Positions 9,448 through 17,830 of a stretch of DNA of 64,000 bases are shown here, in pieces. The stretch comes from Acidovorax sp. SUPP3334. Lineage in GTDB: Bacteria; Pseudomonadota; Gammaproteobacteria; Burkholderiales; Burkholderiaceae_C. The notes under the pieces are model-generated. The model was not told the DNA's origin. It was given only the letters and a program-made list of their open reading frames with translations, and did not search any database. The stretch spans positions 62,001-126,000 of the forward strand of contig NZ_BQXQ01000009.1 in NCBI RefSeq assembly GCF_030159055.1, read 5' to 3'. The position numbers and the translations under genes were made by a program. Position 1 is the first letter of the stretch; the number at the start of each line of letters is the position of its first letter.

Positions 9448-9453
9448 GCCACC

Positions 9454-10770
9454 ATGCCTTCCATATCTTCCGATGCCCGCTTTCTGGGAGTCGATCTGCA
9501 CGCGCTCTGGCGTGACATCCGCAGTCCGTGGCGGGGGATGCATGCGTGGCCGCTGCTTTCCTGGCTAACCCCTTCGGCCCCGATCGTGCTGCTCCATCCA
9601 GGGGATGGCGTATCTTTCTGGTTGGGGGACGACAAACAATCCAAGGTCACTGGTCGCGTCAAGGCAAGCTTCACTGCCGTGGAGTTGCCGGAAGATTACG
9701 TTCTTCGCCGCACCTTGACCTTGCCTCCCATGGCTGAATCAGACATCGCCAATGCCGGGGCTTTGGAAGTTCGCGCCATCAGCCCTTTTCCGGAGTCCGA
9801 TCTGGTGTGGGGTTGCCGTGCCTTGGAGGATTCTCCGGGAGGTTTGCGCATTGAACTGGCCTTGGCATCTCGCAGACAAATCGGCCAATATTTGGCCGCC
9901 CAGGCGGGGCGCCTTGGGGGCGTGTCTGGCCCTGAGGTCTGGGTGCTTGGTGGCCAACATCGGCCGATCGTGCTGGGTGGTTACGGTGAGGGCTCACGTC
10001 AGGCGCATGCCCTGCGGTGGAGACGCGCTGGCTATGGTCTTCTATTGTTGATTGCCGCGCTTGTAGCAGCCATCGCAGTCACTCCAACACTTCAATTGCG
10101 TGAGCGTGCATTGGAAGCAGCGCAAAGTTACCAAGATGCGGCGAGACGAACCGCACCTGTAGTTGCCAAGCGCGATGCTTTGATGCAGTCTGTAGAGAAG
10201 CTCGGGATGCTGTCGGAAGTACTGTCCACGCGCATTGAGCCGATGAGGGTGCTGGACAAACTGACGCAGTTACTGCCAGACGATACGTATTTGCAGAGCT
10301 TTCGCCTTCAAGGTTCGAAAGTAACCATCGTCGGTATGACTGGAAACGCCGCTGCCTTGATGCAGGTTCTTGGAAACGAGCCTGGATTGCGTGAAGTGCG
10401 TGCACCCTCTGCCGCCACGAGGATGGGCAATTCTGCAAAGGAAACATTCGCCATCGAATTTACATTGGACTCCCAGGTTTTCGGTGTCGTTGGGAAGGCT
10501 CCTGCCACCCCCGCGACTGCCGTAGCGGCGACTGTTGCCACTGCGGCCAGCAGTGCTGCGAGCGCTGCAACCTCGACGCTTCCTGGTGCCTCTACAGCAG
10601 CGTCTTTGCCCTTGCCGCCTGCCAATTCGGCTGCTAGTGCTGCTGCCCCAGTGAATGCTGTGCCCTCAGGCGGCGCCGCTTTTGGGGGAACGGTCGCCAC
10701 GTTTGGCGGCCGTGCTGCCAGTCCTCCCGCCGTGTCCTCATCTTCTCCTGCGAGCCGTACAAAGCCATGA
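9454..10770 (+). CDS. gspL: Type II secretion assembly protein GspL (PilN-like form)
   Basis: 438 residues, bitopic inner-membrane protein. A cytoplasmic part (1-185, actin-like fragment contacting GspE) precedes one membrane helix at about 190-212 and a periplasmic PilN-like domain (about 215-350, LDKLTQLLPDDTYLQSFRLQG). The last 90 residues are an Ala/Ser/Pro-rich low-complexity tail not expected in GspL. The arrangement matches the non-canonical GspL of Xps-type systems. Overlaps gspM by 4 bp. Confidence 0.85.
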   Translation: MPSISSDARFLGVDLHALWRDIRSPWRGMHAWPLLSWLTPSAPIVLLHPGDGVSFWLGDDKQSKVTGRVKASFTAVELPEDYVLRRTLTLPPMAESDIANAGALEVRAISPFPESDLVWGCRALEDSPGGLRIELALASRRQIGQYLAAQAGRLGGVSGPEVWVLGGQHRPIVLGGYGEGSRQAHALRWRRAGYGLLLLIAALVAAIAVTPTLQLRERALEAAQSYQDAARRTAPVVAKRDALMQSVEKLGMLSEVLSTRIEPMRVLDKLTQLLPDDTYLQSFRLQGSKVTIVGMTGNAAALMQVLGNEPGLREVRAPSAATRMGNSAKETFAIEFTLDSQVFGVVGKAPATPATAVAATVATAASSAASAATSTLPGASTAASLPLPPANSAASAAAPVNAVPSGGAAFGGTVATFGGRAASPPAVSSSSPASRTKP

Positions 10771-11327
10771 AGCGCATTTCATCTCGCGAGGGGCTGATTC
10801 TCGTCTGCACTGTGGCCTTGGCGATTTTTCCCTTGGCTTTGCTGGGCTGGTATGTCGCTGAGAGGCACGCAAATACGGAGACTCAACTGGCACAGCTGGA
10901 GCCTCGCTATGCCCGACTGCTGGGTTTGGAGGCGCAGCGGTCCGATATCGAGGCAGTGCTTTCCCGTGCCAGCGAGGCAAGGTCACAATATATCTATCCC
11001 GCGTCGCAAGATGCCAACCAGACAGGCAATGCTGTACAGCAACGCATCAGGGACATTTTCAGTGCAGCGGGATTGCAGGTCATCAGCAGCCAGGTACTGC
11101 CTGCCAAAGATGAAAAGGGTTTTGATCGGATTCCGTTGACGGTACGGACCGAAGGCGAAATGCTGGCGCTTCAGAGCGCATTGGCTGTCCTGACCAGCCA
11201 ACTGCCAATCATTGTCATCAATGATCTGGATATTCAACTTCAGGGCGGCTATGCCAATTCAGACCCTAAGGTCGCCCCTCGGTTGTCTGCCCAATTCGGT
11301 CTCAGTGTGCTGAGGGAGCGCACATGA
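10767..11327 (+). CDS. gspM: Type II secretion protein GspM (GspMb-like)
   Basis: 186 residues. One N-terminal membrane helix (about 10-30), a short coiled segment (TETQLAQLEPRYARLLGLEAQ), and a ferredoxin-like periplasmic domain (FSAAGLQVISSQVLP). This fits the T2SSM_II form of GspM found with PilN-like GspL. It partners GspL in the inner-membrane platform. Both ends overlap neighbouring genes by 4 bp. Confidence 0.82.
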   Translation: MKRISSREGLILVCTVALAIFPLALLGWYVAERHANTETQLAQLEPRYARLLGLEAQRSDIEAVLSRASEARSQYIYPASQDANQTGNAVQQRIRDIFSAAGLQVISSQVLPAKDEKGFDRIPLTVRTEGEMLALQSALAVLTSQLPIIVINDLDIQLQGGYANSDPKVAPRLSAQFGLSVLRERT

Positions 11328-11935
11328 AGCGCTATGCCTTGCATCTGCTGCTGGCAATCAATACAGCGTTACTGATCTTCCTGGCTTGGATGTGGATTGC
11401 ACCGGACGGCAGCATTCGCAATGTTCGTTGGGAAGCTCCTGCTCCCCATCGGACGGATTTTGCGTCCATGCTTTCAGCGCTGCCGGGGGTCACCAATGCC
11501 GACACCACGCAATTCATCGCGATGCTGGATCGGCCACTGTTTTCCTTCACGCGCAGGCCGCCGCCACCGCCGCCTCCGCCCAAGGCGCCAGATGAAGTGC
11601 AGGTCGACAATCTCAGCACCGCTCGGTTGTCCGGTGTCTTTGCCGGCGACGGTGCCGGAGGAATCATCATTGAAGTAGCAGGCAAGCAACGCCGTGCACG
11701 TTTGAACGATGACGTCGATGGTTGGACCCTTCAATCCATCAATGGTCGCAATGTGACTTTTGTGAAGAACGGCCAGAGCCGCGTACTCCAACTTCCTCGT
11801 GCAGCCGTCACCGCTTACACCGGAATGGCTCCCGCAGCGCCAGTTGGCGCTCCAACTTCTATCAACCGTGGAGCGGGGCAGCCCCCTGTTCGATCAGCCC
11901 CACCTCGAGCGACATTTGGCGGCCGCTCTCAGTGA
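11324..11935 (+). CDS. gspN: Type II secretion protein GspN/XpsN-like (GspC functional analogue)
   Basis: 203 residues. One N-terminal membrane helix (about 5-25), a linker with eight consecutive prolines (about 80-88), then a GspC homology-region-like domain (LSGVFAGDGAGGIIIEVAGKQRRARLNDDVDGW...VTFVKNGQSR). Position between gspM and gspD is that of xpsN in the Xanthomonas xps cluster, where the product links the inner-membrane platform to the secretin. There is no separate gspC in the window, so this protein probably fills that role. Assignment rests on synteny and topology. Confidence 0.75.
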   Translation: MKRYALHLLLAINTALLIFLAWMWIAPDGSIRNVRWEAPAPHRTDFASMLSALPGVTNADTTQFIAMLDRPLFSFTRRPPPPPPPPKAPDEVQVDNLSTARLSGVFAGDGAGGIIIEVAGKQRRARLNDDVDGWTLQSINGRNVTFVKNGQSRVLQLPRAAVTAYTGMAPAAPVGAPTSINRGAGQPPVRSAPPRATFGGRSQ

Positions 11936-11981
11936 GCGTCTTTTCGCCCGTTCGTTTCTCTCCGTTTTCAGGCACGCAGTC

Positions 11982-14414
11982 ATGACCCCTTACCGATACG
12001 CACTTACCGCCATTGCGCTAGCCACTTGTCAATTGGCAAGCGCTCAGACGCAGCAGTCCGTTCCCGCATCCGGTGGCAGCAATCTCGTTACGGAATCGAG
12101 CGGTGCCGTGATGCCGGGGCCCGCAAACAGTTCGTCTGTCAATGTGTCGCCCAAAGCCGTAGATAAATCCAAGGGAGACGGAGAACCTGTTGCCGAGCCG
12201 CGTTACATCATCGGAAATGACCGTGTGATCGCTCCGGCAAAGCCTGTTGCAACCGTACAAGGGGCGCCACTTTCATTCAATTTTGAAGAGGCACCCGTGG
12301 CAGAGGTCGTACGCACCATTTTGGGAGACATCCTGAAAACAGATTATGTGCTGCATCCTCCGCTGAGCGGCACGGTGACATTGGCCACGCGCACACCCAT
12401 CGCACCCGATCAAGCGGTTTTTCTGCTGGAAAGTTCGCTGCAAGCCAATGGGCTTGCCATGCTTCGCGACGCTCGGGGCACCTATCACGTCGGGCGCCCA
12501 GACGCGCTGCGCAGCATCGGCGGCTCCGTGCGGCAGGTGGGTAACGGCCCTCTGCCACCAGGTTCTGGTGCCATCATCGTTCCATTGCAATATATCGGCG
12601 CGAGCGAAATGGCTTCCATCTTGCGACCGATGATGCCGGCCGATGCCGTAGTGAGAGTGGACAATGTTCGCAATCTGTTGATTTTGAGCGGCACACGGAC
12701 CCAGGCCGAAGGATGGCTCGACTTGGTGAACACCTTCGACATTGACTTGCTGAAGGGAATGTCCGTCGGTGTGTTTCCGCTGAAGCACGCCTCGATCAAA
12801 GAAGTGGAGACGGCGTTGCGCTTGGTCAGTGGAGGCGGAAGTGCAACTTCGGGCTCTCCTTCGGGCGGTGCCGTGGCAGCGGGAACTCCGGGTGCCGCCC
12901 AAGCCAACGCAGCTGGAGCGGCTCAGGCAATGCTGGGCGAGGGGAATCCCTTGTTTGGTGCTTTGCGCATCATGCCCATCGAGCGGCTCAACAGCATTCT
13001 GGTGGTGACGCCCCGGGCTGCCTATCTGGAAGAAGCGCGCCGCTGGATCGAAAAGCTGGACCAGCCAAGTGACAACGGTTCAGAGCCCCAACTGTTCATC
13101 TATCAGGTTCAGAACGTCAATGCCAAGCATCTTGCGAGTGTGCTTAGTGGCATTTTTGGTGGACAGACTGGTGGATCTGCCGTCGCTAATAGTGGGGTAG
13201 CGCCTGGTTTGGGAAATTCCACGACCAATTCTTTTGGCCAGCAAAGCGGCTTTGGCAGTACTGGAGGTAATTCCTTTGGAGGCGGCTCTGGTTATTTGGG
13301 GGGGAGCGGCAGTGCCAGTGCTATGCGATCGTCAGGATTCGGAGGCACTGGCTTTGGAACTGGCAGTACTGGCGCTTTAGGAAATCGTGGAGCGAACAAC
13401 ACTCAAGGGACGCAGCAGCAGGGAGCTTTGAGCGCCAATTTAGGCAGCGTACGGGTGATGGCTGACGAGTTGAATAACTCCGTGCTCATATGGGGCACCC
13501 GATCAGAATACTCAAAGATTGAAGCCGCATTGAAACGGCTGGATCTTCCGCCTACTCAGGTGCTCATCGAAGCCAGCATCATCGAGGTGACCTTGAACGA
13601 TGAGTTGCGCTACGGTTTGCAATGGGCTTTTAACAATAGCCGTAATGGCTACACCGGGCAAGGGTTGGTCAGTGGAACTGCACCTCAAACTTTAAGTACA
13701 GACGCCTTGCTGGGTGGGGTCGGTAGAGGGTTTTCCTATGTTCTTAGCAGTGCAAATGGGGTTCAAGTGGTGCTAAATGCACTTGCTGATAAGTCGCTCT
13801 TGAAAGTGATCTCCAGTCCTTCGCTCATGGTTTTAGACAACCACACTGCTTCTATCAATGTAGGCAGTCAGGAGCCGATAACCTCTGATATCACTACAAG
13901 CAATCTCAATAACAACACCACCACTTCTGTCCAGTACAAGGATACCGGGGTCAACCTTGTCGTTACCCCATCGGTGAACTCGGGCAATATCGTGAACATG
14001 CAGGTGGACCAGACAGTGACTGATTTGGGAGAAAGAAGAGCGCAGGCTAACCTTCAGCCAGCTTTCCTTCAGCGGCAAATCAGCAGCAAGGTGGCTGTCC
14101 GCTCGGGGGAGACCATCGTTCTTGGCGGTCTCATCAAGGACAACAGCACCACGGGCAAGGGAGGCGTCCCTCTACTTCAGGATATTCCTGTCCTTGGAAA
14201 CCTTTTCGGGGTTAACAGTAAAACCAACAATCGAACGGAATTGCTGGTTGTGCTCACGCCACGTGTAGTACGCACTGATGTGGACATTCGCGAAGTCAGC
14301 GAAGACTTGCGCGACCGAATGAAGGGCTTGCGCATCATAGAACTCAAGGAAAAGGACAATGCGAAACCGTCTGCTTCCCCGCAAGCGCCTGTGCAACCTG
14401 TTCAGCCAAATTGA
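11982..14414 (+). CDS. gspD: Type II secretion outer-membrane secretin GspD
   Basis: 810 residues. Signal peptide of about 21 residues (ends LASA|Q). N-domains from about residue 85 (PLSFNFEEAPVAEVVRTIL) through N1-N3, then the secretin core (about 510-775: QVLIEASIIEVTLNDELRYG, VLNALADKSLLKVISSPSLMVLDN, VRSGETIVLGGLIKDN, PVLGNLFG). A Gly/Ser/Asn-rich insert at about 390-485 splits the N3 region. The ATG at 11982 is preferred over an in-frame start 183 bp upstream because it gives a clean signal peptide and avoids the gspN overlap. Last gene of the T2SS operon. Confidence 0.95.
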   Translation: MTPYRYALTAIALATCQLASAQTQQSVPASGGSNLVTESSGAVMPGPANSSSVNVSPKAVDKSKGDGEPVAEPRYIIGNDRVIAPAKPVATVQGAPLSFNFEEAPVAEVVRTILGDILKTDYVLHPPLSGTVTLATRTPIAPDQAVFLLESSLQANGLAMLRDARGTYHVGRPDALRSIGGSVRQVGNGPLPPGSGAIIVPLQYIGASEMASILRPMMPADAVVRVDNVRNLLILSGTRTQAEGWLDLVNTFDIDLLKGMSVGVFPLKHASIKEVETALRLVSGGGSATSGSPSGGAVAAGTPGAAQANAAGAAQAMLGEGNPLFGALRIMPIERLNSILVVTPRAAYLEEARRWIEKLDQPSDNGSEPQLFIYQVQNVNAKHLASVLSGIFGGQTGGSAVANSGVAPGLGNSTTNSFGQQSGFGSTGGNSFGGGSGYLGGSGSASAMRSSGFGGTGFGTGSTGALGNRGANNTQGTQQQGALSANLGSVRVMADELNNSVLIWGTRSEYSKIEAALKRLDLPPTQVLIEASIIEVTLNDELRYGLQWAFNNSRNGYTGQGLVSGTAPQTLSTDALLGGVGRGFSYVLSSANGVQVVLNALADKSLLKVISSPSLMVLDNHTASINVGSQEPITSDITTSNLNNNTTTSVQYKDTGVNLVVTPSVNSGNIVNMQVDQTVTDLGERRAQANLQPAFLQRQISSKVAVRSGETIVLGGLIKDNSTTGKGGVPLLQDIPVLGNLFGVNSKTNNRTELLVVLTPRVVRTDVDIREVSEDLRDRMKGLRIIELKEKDNAKPSASPQAPVQPVQPN

Positions 14415-14463
14415 ACTAGAACAAGCGCACCCCTCTAGATTGTTAATAGGAGATCACACAACC

Positions 14464-14886
14464 ATGAATCACGACATTGTTCCTGGCCGTCGAATGAGCG
14501 CCTTTTTGCTGGCTGCTGGCGTATTGGCGTTGTCAGGCTGCGCGGCCTTCAATCCAGCCACCCCCGAGCAGATCGTCGAGCAACGGGCAAAGGCGTACTG
14601 GGATGCCCGTGTCGCGGGTCAGTTCGAGAAGGCTTACGCACTGTCCACGCCAGCCTATCGCAAGACCAAGACGGCGGATCAATTCAAGATGCAGTTCGGT
14701 GCTGGGGTCGCTGTGAAGAGCGTAGAAGTCACGAAAGTCACTTGCGAGAGTGACAAATGCACCACTCAGGTGAAATTAGGAGTTCAGCCTGCCATGATCG
14801 GGGTAAAGCTTGGTACGATCGACAGCTACCTGAACGAGACATGGCTCCTTGAAGACGGCCAATGGTGGCACTACCAAGATCTTTGA
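14464..14886 (+). CDS. Small putative lipoprotein
   Basis: 140 residues. Lipoprotein signal with lipobox LSGC (lipidated C26). The mature part begins with a helical segment (PEQIVEQRAKAYWDARVAGQFEKAY) like NTF2-fold lipoproteins and ends in WLLEDGQWWHYQDL; two cysteines (CESDKC) may form a disulfide. Good ribosome binding site AGGAG 12 bp upstream. It starts 49 bp after gspD and could be cotranscribed with the T2SS. Specific function unknown. Confidence 0.8.
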   Translation: MNHDIVPGRRMSAFLLAAGVLALSGCAAFNPATPEQIVEQRAKAYWDARVAGQFEKAYALSTPAYRKTKTADQFKMQFGAGVAVKSVEVTKVTCESDKCTTQVKLGVQPAMIGVKLGTIDSYLNETWLLEDGQWWHYQDL

Positions 14887-14910
14887 TAGGTATCAGAAGC
14901 CGTCTGCAAG

Positions 14911-14946
14911 CAGTTTGCGAAGCAAGATTCACCCAACCGCAAACGG
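14911..14946 (+). promoter_or_regulatory. Stem-loop in the leader region before the abundant exported protein
   Basis: Arms CAGTTTGCG and CGCAAACGG pair over eight to nine positions with an 18-base loop. It lies just after the lipoprotein stop and has no U-tract, so it is either a weak Rho-type end signal or an upstream control element. Confidence 0.3.
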
Positions 14947-14987
14947 TGTTGCATTTCCTCAACAACAGGTTTTGTTACAGCGGTTCC

Positions 14988-15020
14988 GTTGTACAACACG
15001 TTAGAGCGCTGTGCTACCAT
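14988..15020 (+). promoter_or_regulatory. Putative promoter with palindromic operator
   Basis: A perfect 10-bp palindrome GTTGTACAAC (14988-14997) contains a -35-like TTGTAC. An extended -10-like TGCTACCAT ends at 15020. The 20-bp spacing between the hexamers is too long for a standard sigma-70 promoter, so either the extended -10 works alone or an activator binds the palindrome. The location 60-90 bp upstream of a gene with highly biased codons supports a promoter here. Confidence 0.35.
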
Positions 15021-15080
15021 CCCTTAGCGTAATCAATCGTGGTAGTTGCGCTTACCAACTTTTTAACTGGAGTTCTTGAT

Positions 15081-16736
15081 ATGAGAAAAAATGTTCTGGC
15101 CCTGAGCATTGCTGCCATGATTGGTGGCCTGGGCTTTGCTGGCGCCGCATCTGCTGATGTGGTGGTCGGTGTAGCTCCTCTGAAGCCAACCACCGCTACG
15201 ACGATGTCGTTCGCGGAAGGTGGCGTGGGTCATGCACTGCTGGTTCCTTACTTCAACGCGCAAAACGGCAACATGACCGTGATGCACGTTGTGAACACCG
15301 ACACCTCCAACGGCAAGGCTGTTAAGGTTCGTTTCCGCGGCGCCCTGAACTCCGACGACATTCTTGACTTCCAAGTCTTCATGTCGCCTGGTGACGTGTG
15401 GACCGCTGCCGTGACGGCTGGCGCTGATGGCGTCGCACAAATCGTGACCGCTGACGGCACCTGCACGTTGCCAGCACTGGCCAAGGGTCAAAATCAGCGT
15501 TTCGTTACGAATCGTCTGAACCCAGGCATCGCTGCTCCTGACCAAGCAAACAACACGCGCGAAGGCTACGTTGAAATTTTCAACATGGCTGACATTCCCC
15601 AGCAACTGGCTGGTGGCTTGACCGCTGTGAATCCTGCGACCGGTGTTACCTCTACGGCTAACCCATTGTTCACTGCAATCAAGCACGTTAATGGCGTTGC
15701 ACCTTGCACGCCTGCTGTTTTGAACGGTACTCTGCAAAACTTCACGTCGGCTGCGACTGTTGCTCAGGCTGGCTTCGACACGCCTTCGACCGGCCTGTTG
15801 GGCGACTGGTACATTCTGAACGTTGCTCAAACGACGACGTTCTCTGGTAGTGCGACCGCGATCCGTGCAGAAAATGCAGGCACCCAGGCTATTGCCAATT
15901 TTGTGCATTTCCCACAAACGGACTCCAATGCACCTACGCCTGATCAGTACACTGCTGACCCGCTTTTCCGTACGTTGAACGTGTTTACCCAAGCCAATGT
16001 TGCGCCTACGACCGTTCCGGCGATCGCAGCAGCGAACTATGACTTGCCTGACATGTCGACGCCTTATGTGACGGCTCCTAGCAATACGGCACCTCTGACG
16101 CAAGCTCGCTTGCTGACGAACGCTCTGGCTGTGACCTCGATCGCTAACCAGTACGCCAACGATTCCAGCATCTCGGCTAAGACGGACTGGGTGTTTTCGA
16201 TGCCTACCCGCCGTTACAACGTGGCTTCCAACTACGCTGCTGCGCAAACCGGTGGTAACGCTGCTCAAGTTCGTTACTTCTCCGACCTGATCGCTACGGG
16301 TAATGGTGTCAACGATGAGCGCTTCAACCCAAGCAATACTTCGTTGATCACCACCGGTGGCGCCATCTGCGTGAGCTCTACGGGTCAAGCGTTCTATGAC
16401 CGTGAAGAAACCACGACGACCTCGGGCGCTGTGTTCTCGCCTGGTTCCATCACGCAGACCCGTTTCTGCGGTGAAACCAGCGTTCTGAGTTTCGCTGATG
16501 CCGGTACCTCGGTGCTTGGTGCATCTGTTGCTCGTCAAAACTTGTCGACCGGCGCGTTCACCAACGGCTGGAGCCGCGTAGATGTGTCCAACTCGGTGGG
16601 TGGTCAATCCCTGGGTCTGCCAATTCTGGGCTCTTCGATGATTAAGCTGTCCAACCCAAGCGCTACGGCTGGCACGTCCGGTACCTACGGTATCACGTGG
16701 CCCCACCGCTTCACGTTCCCTACGGTTGCTCCTTAA
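15081..16736 (+). CDS. Abundant exported surface protein (surface-layer candidate)
   Basis: 551 residues with a clear Sec signal peptide (about 25 residues, ends ASA|D). No transmembrane barrel or enzyme motif was recognised; the mature protein is rich in Ala, Thr, Asn, Val and Gly, with only four cysteines. Codons are strongly biased to GCT, GGT, CGT and AAC and the gene is less GC-rich than its neighbours, as in very highly expressed genes. It has a GGAG ribosome site 8 bp before the ATG, its own leader region, and a strong terminator right after it. Position next to the T2SS suggests a secreted or cell-surface protein. Comamonadaceae surface-layer proteins such as the nanopod protein NpdA of Delftia are one possible family; this is from memory and unverified. 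Confidence 0.75.
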   Translation: MRKNVLALSIAAMIGGLGFAGAASADVVVGVAPLKPTTATTMSFAEGGVGHALLVPYFNAQNGNMTVMHVVNTDTSNGKAVKVRFRGALNSDDILDFQVFMSPGDVWTAAVTAGADGVAQIVTADGTCTLPALAKGQNQRFVTNRLNPGIAAPDQANNTREGYVEIFNMADIPQQLAGGLTAVNPATGVTSTANPLFTAIKHVNGVAPCTPAVLNGTLQNFTSAATVAQAGFDTPSTGLLGDWYILNVAQTTTFSGSATAIRAENAGTQAIANFVHFPQTDSNAPTPDQYTADPLFRTLNVFTQANVAPTTVPAIAAANYDLPDMSTPYVTAPSNTAPLTQARLLTNALAVTSIANQYANDSSISAKTDWVFSMPTRRYNVASNYAAAQTGGNAAQVRYFSDLIATGNGVNDERFNPSNTSLITTGGAICVSSTGQAFYDREETTTTSGAVFSPGSITQTRFCGETSVLSFADAGTSVLGASVARQNLSTGAFTNGWSRVDVSNSVGGQSLGLPILGSSMIKLSNPSATAGTSGTYGITWPHRFTFPTVAP

Positions 16737-16768
16737 TTCGTACGGCACTTTTCACAGTAATGTGAACC

Positions 16769-16800
16769 AAAAAAGGCGGGGGCAACCCCGCCTTTTTTTA
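16769..16800 (+). terminator. Strong intrinsic terminator
   Basis: Perfect 13-bp stem (AAAAAAGGCGGGG with CCCCGCCTTTTTT) around a GCAA tetraloop, followed by T. It ends the transcript of the abundant exported protein and, being A/T flanked on both sides, could work in both directions. Confidence 0.93.
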
Positions 16801-16831
16801 ATGCTTTTTTGATGGAGTGTTGGATTTGCAA

Positions 16832-17737
16832 ATGATTCGCTCAACCTATCGCCTGCTTGCTTTGGCAGCACTTTCTGCAACCGCTCTTTCCGTTCACGCT
16901 CAAGCTCCGGTGTTGATCCAGGGGCCAAAAGTCGTGATCGATACGCTGGACATTCAAGCGGACTCGCTTCGCATGCCTGCCGAGATGCGTGACACCGTTC
17001 TGGCACGTCCTCAGACCGTTACGCAGATTGCCTCCAATCTGTACGCACGCCGGGTGATGGCAGCACGTGCAGAAACTGATGGGGTAGAAAAGGATCCTGA
17101 AGTTGCAGCAGCGCTGAAGATTGCGCGAGACAAAGTGCTCTCGGATGCCTACATTGCAAAGATCGACAAACAAAGCACGCCTACCGATGCTGTCGCCGAA
17201 AATTTGGCCCGAGACATCTACAAGGCCAAGCCTGAGCGCTTCAAAGCACCTGAACAAGTCCGTGTGAGGCACATTCTGGTTGAAGGCTCAGACGCCAATT
17301 CCCGCGCACAGATCGAAAAGATCCTGCAGGAACTCAAGACCGGCGCAGATTTTGGCAAGCTGGCCAAAGAGCGCTCTGCGGACAAAGGCTCTGCCGAAAA
17401 GGGTGGAGATTTAGGCGCCTTCGAACGAGGCCGCATGGCGCCACAATTCGACGAAGCCGCTTTTGGTTTGACCAAGCCTGGACAACTGAGCGATGTGGTC
17501 GAGACCCAATTCGGCTTTCACGTTCTCAAACTCGAAGAGCGTATTCCTGCACGCACCCGGGCGTTCAGCGAGGTTCGTGAAGAGTTGATGAATGAGGTTC
17601 GCAACAACGTCCGCCAGGAAGCGCGTGTTGCCGAAGCCCAGAAGATGCAGCAGGAGGCGAAAATCGATGCCTCCGCGATTGCCTCTTACGCCCAGTCTTA
17701 CGCGGCAAAGATTCCGCCCGTTAAGATGGCGCCCTGA
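16832..17737 (+). CDS. Periplasmic peptidyl-prolyl isomerase, parvulin type
   Basis: 301 residues. Signal peptide of about 23 residues (ends VHA|Q). A SurA-like N-terminal helical part is followed by a PpiC/rotamase domain at about 140-235 (VRVRHILVEG, ADFGKLAKERSADKGSAEKGGDLG, FGFHVLKLEER). Likely folds or chaperones exported proteins in the periplasm; it sits right after the abundant exported protein but beyond a terminator. The ATG at 16832 is used; a TTG at 16826 is better spaced from GGAG at 16814 and would add two residues. Confidence 0.88.
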   Translation: MIRSTYRLLALAALSATALSVHAQAPVLIQGPKVVIDTLDIQADSLRMPAEMRDTVLARPQTVTQIASNLYARRVMAARAETDGVEKDPEVAAALKIARDKVLSDAYIAKIDKQSTPTDAVAENLARDIYKAKPERFKAPEQVRVRHILVEGSDANSRAQIEKILQELKTGADFGKLAKERSADKGSAEKGGDLGAFERGRMAPQFDEAAFGLTKPGQLSDVVETQFGFHVLKLEERIPARTRAFSEVREELMNEVRNNVRQEARVAEAQKMQQEAKIDASAIASYAQSYAAKIPPVKMAP

Positions 17738-17758
17738 TACTCCACGCTGGTGGAGGTG

Positions 17759-17790
17759 AAGCAAGTGCTCCCTGGGGCACTTGCTTCTTT
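17759..17790 (+). terminator. Intrinsic terminator after the parvulin gene
   Basis: Stem AAGCAAGTGC / GCACTTGCTT (10 bp) with an 8-base loop, followed by CTTTTCTTT. It separates the parvulin gene from the glycan exporter operon. Confidence 0.88.
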
Positions 17791-17830
17791 TCTTTCCGAT
17801 GTGCTGATTGCCATCCTCTGAACAAGCTGC

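Noticed and set aside
8000-14886. Lower GC in the later T2SS genes as a sign of recent transfer
   Set aside because: The shift is gradual inside a conserved operon and there are no integrase, tRNA or repeat borders.
15063-16748. A 561-codon minus-strand frame over the abundant exported protein gene
   Set aside because: The plus-strand frame has a signal peptide, ribosome site and terminator; the minus frame is Arg-rich without any recognisable domain.
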